From NCBI RefSeq assembly GCF_001655675.1, contig NZ_LYRP01000001.1, forward strand, positions 868,001 to 932,000: 64,000 nucleotides of DNA, written 5' to 3'. The stretch's first letter is position 1; each line of letters begins with the position of its first letter. The notes beneath the pieces were generated by a model. That model was not told the DNA's origin, searched no databases, and worked only from the letters and a program-made list of their open reading frames with translations. Below, one piece after another: positions 57,955 to 64,000 of the stretch. The stretch is from Mangrovibacter phragmitis (lineage in GTDB: Bacteria > Pseudomonadota > Gammaproteobacteria > Enterobacterales > Enterobacteriaceae). Position numbers and translations under genes: made by a program.

Positions 57955-60900
57955 ACCAATTGCACAAGATTAATCAGGCCAGTATCGAATTCGACTTCAC
58001 TGAATTTTCAGATGCGGAGACTTTTGAGTTGCGCGCCGCTCAGTGGGTCACCCAACAATTACTTCCGGTAATTGAAACGATATTCGATGATGTGTGTCCT
58101 GAGCATCAAACCCTGGTTATCGACACACTGACACTCGACCTCGGTGAATTTAACTCAACAACGTTTTACACACAGGCACCTGAAAAACTCAAATATCTGC
58201 TACAAGAAAAACTGCGCGCTCAACTCAGAACAGCTACACAGAATTCCTCCAGTCTATGGACCACGAGCGCAAAAACAGGGGATAACCAGGCACACCCTGA
58301 ACCCAATACAATGGTGGTGTTAAGCCAGCAGCAACTGCGCTGGAGTGAACTCTGGCAGTTCCTCAACACGGGCATTCTGCCGTGGACTTCCAGGGGTGAA
58401 CAGTCACTGGAGTCACTCGGCCTGGTTAATGAATTGACCGGCCATATCGCGCAATTCATTCATGCACTCAATAATGCACGCCAGCCTGAACAGATACTAC
58501 GCCGGGTGGTTCTGCAATTTCCCGCCTCCTGCATTGAGGCTTTATTTGCGTCGTTAACAACCGCGTATCAGTGGGAAATAATGACGTTTTTATTAACGCA
58601 CCCCAAAAGCCTGACAGGTGAATTACACACTCGCCTGGCACAGGCCTGGTACTCTCAATTTATACAGTTGTTAGCGCAGCACAATTTAATGCCTCTTCGC
58701 CCTTATTGGGCAAAAATTATGCGCCAGTTTGCTCCACAACTGATTAACGCTCTCTGGCAACGTCACACAGACAGCCAACTGCCCGGCAACCTGGTGCGCG
58801 ATTTGAATGAAACTGAGCGCCTGTTACTGCTGAGCGTACTGACGCCGCAAGAATATCCTTTTCTGGCCGCAATATTGCAATCACCTGATTTGTGGAAAAA
58901 AACGAGCCAGCCTGGCAACAGGCAGCCCGCACACCCGCTCGCACAGGCCACAAACGCCGGTGAGCCCAACACGGCATTACCCCCATCACAAGTTCACCAG
59001 CAGGTGTGGCTTTTTACACTCCACTACCTGCTGGTTGACCGTGGCAGTGCATTCAATCGCCAAAGTTATATGTCCGGCCTGATTATCCATATGGCAAACG
59101 CACAAAATCAAAGCGCGGATACCCTGCTGGCATCGTTGATTTCCGCAATAAGCAACACCACCACAGACAGCACACTGCAAGGGCAATTACTGGATTTACT
59201 CCTGACTATTCAGCCCACAATGACTTCTCATGCAGGGTCAAAACCGCCGGAACCAGCCGAAACAATTTTACCCATTTCAGCAATTCAGGAGACAGACCGT
59301 GATAACACAAACCAGCCAATAAACGCTGACCAGTTGCACCATATCAATGAACTGGTGGTTGCGCTCTGTTCAGGTACTGAAAACCAACTTCTGCAGTTTT
59401 GGCCCGGCAACTCGCAAACATTCGCGGCCTTACTACGTTGGTGCGGACAACTTGATAATGTGCGCCGCCACTGGTCTGAAACATACCCGGATAAAACCTT
59501 ACTGGCGTTAGTGGACGTACTGGAGCCCCTTGCAACTCTGGCTGTACGTATTCTGGTTGTGGAAAAACGCCTGTTGGCAGTGAGTCAACCTGCCACCACG
59601 TCAGAGCGTGCTGCAGATGTTCGTTTATGGCGCTACACCTTCGCTTTTCTTATTGTGGAAAAAAGTGGCGCGTTTAACCAAAAGAGTTATCTCCAGTACG
59701 TAATACAGAGGATGGCAGCCCGGCTAAATGTCTCTTACACCAGCCTGTTAGCTGCGATGCTGGAAAACATAGCCACTGCCGGTGATTTCTTTCTCCCGGG
59801 CACGACAATACGCAATGTTCTGGAAGCGCTTGTTGTGGCAACTCACCCGCAAACTACAACAGACAACAGTGGTGAGCACTCCTCTCTTCTGTATTCATTA
59901 CCGCAGCCGGATTCTCTCACAGTTACACAACTGGCTGATATTGAGGACATCATCGCCACGCTGCAACGGGGTGAGCAACCCTTGTTGGGCAGTCACATTA
60001 ACCCGTGGCGACATGATTATGGCCAGCACCTGCTACAAATTATTCGCCAACAAGGGTGTAACCCTTCATTGTTGAAGCGCTGGGTAACCCATTTCGCTGA
60101 TTCAGCCTTATTCACCATTACCGCCATCCTCAACCCTCATGCCACAGAGACAGTACGCAGACTTATTGATGAGCGCCAAACAATAGACACAGCCATTCAG
60201 CATGCGTCAGGCCAGGCTGGCTCAACCCATGCCCGCAACGCGTTATGGGAGTTGACGCTACATTATTTAATTAGCCGCCGTGGTAGTGAATTTAATCAGT
60301 ACCAATTTTTACTCAGCATTACCGAACAGCTTTCCGCCCGTTACCAAATTAATGCTGAGGTATTAATTAATGAATGGCTGAAGCTGAGTGGTCGTGGTTT
60401 CTTGTGGCGCCAACAGTTGACTGCGCTTGCCACATATCACAAACACCCACCTGTAGCAGCGCCTCAACTGCTCGGGGAGATTCAATCCGCCACGCAAACG
60501 GTCTTAAGTGAGCAACAGAGAACCCTGTTACAACACTATGCCACTATCAACGCCACCAGGCTGGCAACACAATTGCAAACCTGGAATACGGCGCAGCTGG
60601 CACGCATGGTAAACCTCATGCAACCGCAGCTAAGTGAGCGTGTCATTGTTCTGCTGCCTTTGCTGCTGTCCATCGTTCATGAATTTAAACTGGCTCCTCA
60701 CTGGTTTTATCAACGGTTGTTAAGCGCCGACTGCCCCACAACACCCGAACAATGGTTGCAACGTTTATTGCACCAGATAAACAAGTACACGGCATCGCAA
60801 GACCTGGCGCATTATCACCAACTGGTACAATGCGTTCTCAGTAGTAATGACATTCATCAGGATCTGGCTGAGCGCCGTCGGTGGTTATATAGCATTGCCC

Positions 60901-62084
60901 CCGAAGAAGACATCCGGGATAAGTTACAACAGTGGCTCGATAGTAAAGCGCCAGTTCCTGAACAGGCTTTACGGGCCTGCTTAGCGTCTTCGGCTGCATA
61001 CAAACAGCCTTTGATACACTGGTTAAAGCGTATGCTGACCAACCCGCCCGTTCTACAACGCTGGCTTGATGCGTTGTCACCCGAAACGCATCAGGCACTG
61101 TTGTTACCTACTGTCACCAGCGCCACCCTCTCATTACTGGCGTTACGCCATGCGTTTTGCCAACTTTTTGAATCCCCAAAACAGGGGGAACGGCTGTTCT
61201 GGCAAACGCTTTATCGCCAGTTGTGGTTTAAAGGCGTCACATTGTCCGGCAGCGCATTAATCAACCACTTGCTGATTGAGTTAAACCAACTATGGGTCAC
61301 TCACCCGGAGCAGGGAAAAGCATTACCCTCCGCCAAAGTGGCCGGGCTGATTGAACGTTTATTGCCATCAGTATCGTCTGCCTCTTTGCGAAATACATTA
61401 ACCCAAATTGCGCGCCAGACTGAGCCTCGCACACCAGAAATACCGCTATCAGTGGCGCAATTAAATCACCAGCAACCAGAAATTAAACAGCTGGTTGATG
61501 CTCTTGAAATACCCGGCAAAACGGTGAAGAAAAGCCCGGCATTTCTCCGGGAAAAGCCCCGGGACGACGCACAAGCATGCAAGGAACCGGTGACCATACA
61601 CAATGCGGGGTTAGTCATTGCATCTACCTGGATCCCGGTTTTATTCCAGCGGATAGCGCTTACTGACGGGAATAAATTTGTTGATATTCAGGCCCAATAC
61701 CAGGGGCTGTTCTGCCTGCAGTGGATGACAAACCATACCAACAACGCGCCTGAATACCAGTTACTGCTGAATAAAGTTTTGTGCGGCATTGCGCCATCCT
61801 GGCCTGTACCGCAACAAGTCCCTTTACCAGATGGGGCAGAAACCGTTATCGACGGTTTGCTCACCGCCATCATCGCCCACTGGAAGGTCTTAGGAAACAC
61901 CTCGATAAGTGGGTTGCAATCTACCTTTATTCAACGTGAAGGTCTGCTCACTTTCACCCCCAAACACTGGCAACTGAATATCATCCCAGGCACGTTTGAC
62001 ATGCTGCTCGACCACCTGCCCTGGCGTTATCAGACCATTAAATACCCCTGGATGGACAAACCCCTGTTTGTTTCATGGCGTTAA
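57951..62084 (+). CDS. eCIS tape-measure protein built of about 207-residue repeats
   Basis: A 1377-residue protein of the contractile-injection-system tape-measure type found in Bacteroidota-like eCIS. The N-terminus shows QASIEFDFTEFSDAETFELR and IDTLTLDLGEF, followed by the FLNTGILPW signature at about residue 138. Three related blocks begin near residues 352 (WLFTLHYLLVDRGSAFNRQS), 560 (WRYTFAFLIVEKSGAFNQKS) and 766 (WELTLHYLISRRGSEFNQYQ), so the unit is about 207 residues. The protein is almost wholly alpha-helical. Repeat number may set tube length together with the cap. Confidence 0.8.
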   Translation: MNQLHKINQASIEFDFTEFSDAETFELRAAQWVTQQLLPVIETIFDDVCPEHQTLVIDTLTLDLGEFNSTTFYTQAPEKLKYLLQEKLRAQLRTATQNSSSLWTTSAKTGDNQAHPEPNTMVVLSQQQLRWSELWQFLNTGILPWTSRGEQSLESLGLVNELTGHIAQFIHALNNARQPEQILRRVVLQFPASCIEALFASLTTAYQWEIMTFLLTHPKSLTGELHTRLAQAWYSQFIQLLAQHNLMPLRPYWAKIMRQFAPQLINALWQRHTDSQLPGNLVRDLNETERLLLLSVLTPQEYPFLAAILQSPDLWKKTSQPGNRQPAHPLAQATNAGEPNTALPPSQVHQQVWLFTLHYLLVDRGSAFNRQSYMSGLIIHMANAQNQSADTLLASLISAISNTTTDSTLQGQLLDLLLTIQPTMTSHAGSKPPEPAETILPISAIQETDRDNTNQPINADQLHHINELVVALCSGTENQLLQFWPGNSQTFAALLRWCGQLDNVRRHWSETYPDKTLLALVDVLEPLATLAVRILVVEKRLLAVSQPATTSERAADVRLWRYTFAFLIVEKSGAFNQKSYLQYVIQRMAARLNVSYTSLLAAMLENIATAGDFFLPGTTIRNVLEALVVATHPQTTTDNSGEHSSLLYSLPQPDSLTVTQLADIEDIIATLQRGEQPLLGSHINPWRHDYGQHLLQIIRQQGCNPSLLKRWVTHFADSALFTITAILNPHATETVRRLIDERQTIDTAIQHASGQAGSTHARNALWELTLHYLISRRGSEFNQYQFLLSITEQLSARYQINAEVLINEWLKLSGRGFLWRQQLTALATYHKHPPVAAPQLLGEIQSATQTVLSEQQRTLLQHYATINATRLATQLQTWNTAQLARMVNLMQPQLSERVIVLLPLLLSIVHEFKLAPHWFYQRLLSADCPTTPEQWLQRLLHQINKYTASQDLAHYHQLVQCVLSSNDIHQDLAERRRWLYSIAPEEDIRDKLQQWLDSKAPVPEQALRACLASSAAYKQPLIHWLKRMLTNPPVLQRWLDALSPETHQALLLPTVTSATLSLLALRHAFCQLFESPKQGERLFWQTLYRQLWFKGVTLSGSALINHLLIELNQLWVTHPEQGKALPSAKVAGLIERLLPSVSSASLRNTLTQIARQTEPRTPEIPLSVAQLNHQQPEIKQLVDALEIPGKTVKKSPAFLREKPRDDAQACKEPVTIHNAGLVIASTWIPVLFQRIALTDGNKFVDIQAQYQGLFCLQWMTNHTNNAPEYQLLLNKVLCGIAPSWPVPQQVPLPDGAETVIDGLLTAIIAHWKVLGNTSISGLQSTFIQREGLLTFTPKHWQLNIIPGTFDMLLDHLPWRYQTIKYPWMDKPLFVSWR

Positions 62085-62095
62085 GGACGAAATCA

Positions 62096-64000
62096 ATGAT
62101 AAACCCTGAATTCAGTCTGTTATCACTTATTCGTAAACCGGTACAACAGTTCTCCAGGCGTATTCCTTTCTGGTTATTGTGCTGTGGGTTGTATGTCGGG
62201 CTGCCAGGCGGCTTCCCCATGCCCGGTTATTCGGCCCAAAACAACCTGGTCGAACCGCTGAAGGCATATAAAACATGCAGCCAGCAGTTAACACCGAATG
62301 ATGACCGTTACCTGGGGAGAGTCATTCAAACCCAGCTCGCGTCTCTTTACCAGAAAAATGAAGACTTTCAGGCGCAACTGAAAAAAAACAGCAGGCCGCT
62401 CACCGACGGCATCGTTGGCCCAACAACCCGCTACTGGCTGGACTATTTCTGCGGTGAATTTGCGTTCAGCGCGCCCGCGTCATCGACCAACCAGCACCAG
62501 TATTTTATTGAATCTTTACTGATTGACTTAAGCCGCGCAGCTCAGCTAAATACACTATTCCCGACATGGCGTACGGTAATAAAGCCGCCGGAACTGCTCC
62601 ATTTAACGTCTGCCGAAATAGTGAAAAGGCTCACCCAGAGCACGCCACATGCTGATAACGGTGGAGGGACATCCACACCCGCAACCTCACCGGGTGAGGA
62701 CAGGCCAGACAGTGATACCGAAGCCTATTATTATCAACTGACAGAAAATGATTTCGCCAGCCTGGCGTTACGCCAGACCGTGCTGGAGGAATTTGCAAAA
62801 TTAGAAAAGCAACAATTTGACCAACGCAGCCAACTTTATAATCAACTTAGTGGGTTATTTACTCAGTTGAATATTCCCATCACCCCACAACTCAATCTGG
62901 ATAATTTAATTGACTCTTACACCATAGAGGTACATCAACCCAGCACCAGTTCGACAACCAGTACCAGCACCAGCCAAATTACGAGCAGTGCTAATAATGA
63001 TGCCAGTACCGGTAATAATGACACCAGTACAGGGACTTCAGCCGCCAATACAGATAGTAAGAACACCACTGCAAACAACACATCCGGCACGACCGACAAG
63101 GTAAACGCTGACAGCAACCAGACCGGTACGGAGAATTCAAACACCACCACGCCTAATACATCCAATCAGGTGGTGGAAACCAGTACGCAAAGTAACACGG
63201 AAACAACCGCACAACAGTTAGTGTGGCAGGTGAATTCTGAAGAGCTCAGTAAAACCATCAAACAATCAGGTATTACCGCATTATCTAAAGAAGAGTTGAA
63301 AGCACTGACACCACTGCAGGATGAAGTTTTCCCCAGCCTTTATTTATTAAAAACAGCCGTAAAAGCATCAGGTATTTCACCGGCCAGCCTGCAGGACAAA
63401 GGCGTATTTACCTTAGCGCGGAAGACAGGCCTCAGCCCTGTTCATGCCATCCCTATGCAATGGGTGGCCCCTCCGGACTGTAATTGCCAGGATAGTGTCC
63501 GCTCGGTATTTAATGTGGGTACCTTTTATGGCTTTTACCCGTACTGGCAACATCTTAGTAAGGGGCAAACTCTTGATTTTAGCCGTCTGGATCGTATTGG
63601 TTATATTGGAGCGGTAATGAAGCCTGAAGGGAATGGCAATACGTTAGTGCTGCCACAAAACTGGTTGGCCGACCCAAGGTTTAGCCAGTTTATTCAAACC
63701 TCCCACCGTTATCGCACAAAACTCGATTTGGTAGTCACCACACCACGAAATTTGTCGCGAGCCCAACTGACTGCGCTTTTTACAGACGACATGGTGAAAC
63801 GCCTGGTTGCATCCGTCACTACCCCAATGGATAAATACTTAATTAACAATGTGCAACCCTGGATAAGTTTTGGCATAGAAACTGTTCCAGCCATGGCTGA
63901 TGGTATTACTTTGGATATCGACCTTTCTGTTTTAAATACTCCGGAAAGCCAGCAGGCCTTCTTTTCGTTTCTGGATAAGCTAAAGATTGCATTACGCCAG
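62096..64000 (+). CDS. Membrane-anchored protein with PG-binding-like and degenerate GH18-like regions (3' end beyond window)
   Basis: An open frame of 635 residues that runs off the window. It has a basic N-terminus and hydrophobic segment (about 25-47, signal anchor or signal peptide), then a peptidoglycan-binding_1-like stretch ending SRPLTDGIVGPTTRYWLDYF (about 100-120). A helical part follows, then a Ser/Thr/Asn-rich linker (about 281-371), and a C-terminal region starting GTFYGFYPYWQHLS at about residue 477. That phrase and DGITLDIDLS (602-611) resemble strands of the GH18 chitinase barrel, but the catalytic Glu of DxxDxDxE is Ser (S611). The start is 11 bp after the tape-measure stop with AAGGA upstream. 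Its function is unknown; cell-wall anchoring or glycan binding is plausible. Confidence 0.6.
   Translation, partial: MINPEFSLLSLIRKPVQQFSRRIPFWLLCCGLYVGLPGGFPMPGYSAQNNLVEPLKAYKTCSQQLTPNDDRYLGRVIQTQLASLYQKNEDFQAQLKKNSRPLTDGIVGPTTRYWLDYFCGEFAFSAPASSTNQHQYFIESLLIDLSRAAQLNTLFPTWRTVIKPPELLHLTSAEIVKRLTQSTPHADNGGGTSTPATSPGEDRPDSDTEAYYYQLTENDFASLALRQTVLEEFAKLEKQQFDQRSQLYNQLSGLFTQLNIPITPQLNLDNLIDSYTIEVHQPSTSSTTSTSTSQITSSANNDASTGNNDTSTGTSAANTDSKNTTANNTSGTTDKVNADSNQTGTENSNTTTPNTSNQVVETSTQSNTETTAQQLVWQVNSEELSKTIKQSGITALSKEELKALTPLQDEVFPSLYLLKTAVKASGISPASLQDKGVFTLARKTGLSPVHAIPMQWVAPPDCNCQDSVRSVFNVGTFYGFYPYWQHLSKGQTLDFSRLDRIGYIGAVMKPEGNGNTLVLPQNWLADPRFSQFIQTSHRYRTKLDLVVTTPRNLSRAQLTALFTDDMVKRLVASVTTPMDKYLINNVQPWISFGIETVPAMADGITLDIDLSVLNTPESQQAFFSFLDKLKIALRQ

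Noticed and set aside
42766-64000. Interpretation as a prophage
   Set aside because: No capsid, portal, terminase, lysis or replication genes are visible, while eCIS-specific families (DUF4255, DUF5908-like, stand-alone PAAR, CIS-type tape measure) are present.
42766-64000. Interpretation as a type VI secretion system
   Set aside because: There are no TssJ, TssL, TssM, TssK or ClpV genes in the window, and the sheath is a single phage-type protein rather than TssB plus TssC.
1-64000. CRISPR arrays, tRNA or rRNA genes, insertion sequences
   Set aside because: I saw no regularly spaced repeats, no tRNA or rRNA sequence and no transposase gene on reading the window; short or degenerate ones could be missed by eye.

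Overview
The window reads as chromosome of an enteric bacterium (Enterobacterales, close to Enterobacteriaceae). The backbone proteins match their Escherichia coli counterparts almost end to end, and several blocks keep E. coli gene order: yegD-mdtABC-baeSR-yegQ, yegS, fbaB, yegTUV-yegW, thiD-thiM. I cannot name the genus. Unlike E. coli, the nitrate reductase genes (narK-narG-narH) and the NO-detoxification genes (norR, norVW) sit together next to yegD, and mdtD is missing between mdtC and baeS.

Bases 1-11265 hold anaerobic nitrogen metabolism: narH (cut by the window edge), narG and narK with recognisable FNR and NarL/NarP sites, then norR divergent from norVW across a sigma-54 promoter with three NorR sites. 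Bases 11500-24434 hold yegD, the MdtABC tripartite efflux pump, its BaeSR envelope-stress regulators and the tRNA hydroxylation protein TrhP (YegQ). Bases 24435-27700 are an AT-rich accessory stretch with a Fur-box-preceded VIT-family metal transporter and an acyl-reductase-like SDR. Bases 27724-36483 return to backbone (yegS, fbaB, a small caspase-clan-like protein, yegTUV, yegW, thiD, thiM with a TPP riboswitch).

From 36530 the sequence is accessory. The TPP riboswitch is duplicated exactly 3400 bp away (72 bp, two mismatches) and brackets a small element: toxin-like DUF4225 protein, membrane protein (probable immunity) and a frameshifted tyrosine integrase. Immediately after the second copy comes a second module of the same plan: PAAR effector, membrane protein, decayed remnant of a related integrase. 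The riboswitch therefore looks like an attachment site used repeatedly by effector/immunity islands.

From 42766 to the window end lies a large extracellular contractile injection system (eCIS; phage-tail-like, related to Afp/PVC/MAC/AlgoCIS). It encodes, in order, a DUF4255 cap-like protein, an unknown protein, sheath, two tube proteins, a 56-residue DUF5908-like protein, a LysM hub protein, a VgrG-like spike, a PAAR tip, a gp25-like protein, a giant baseplate-J protein, a fibre-like protein, a second baseplate-wedge protein, a repeat-built tape-measure protein, and an unfinished membrane-anchored protein with peptidoglycan-binding-like and degenerate GH18-like regions. The single sheath gene, DUF5908-like protein and tape-measure type resemble Bacteroidota-type eCIS more than Afp/PVC. 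The AAA+ ATPase, terminator protein and toxin cargo are not in the window and may lie beyond 64000.
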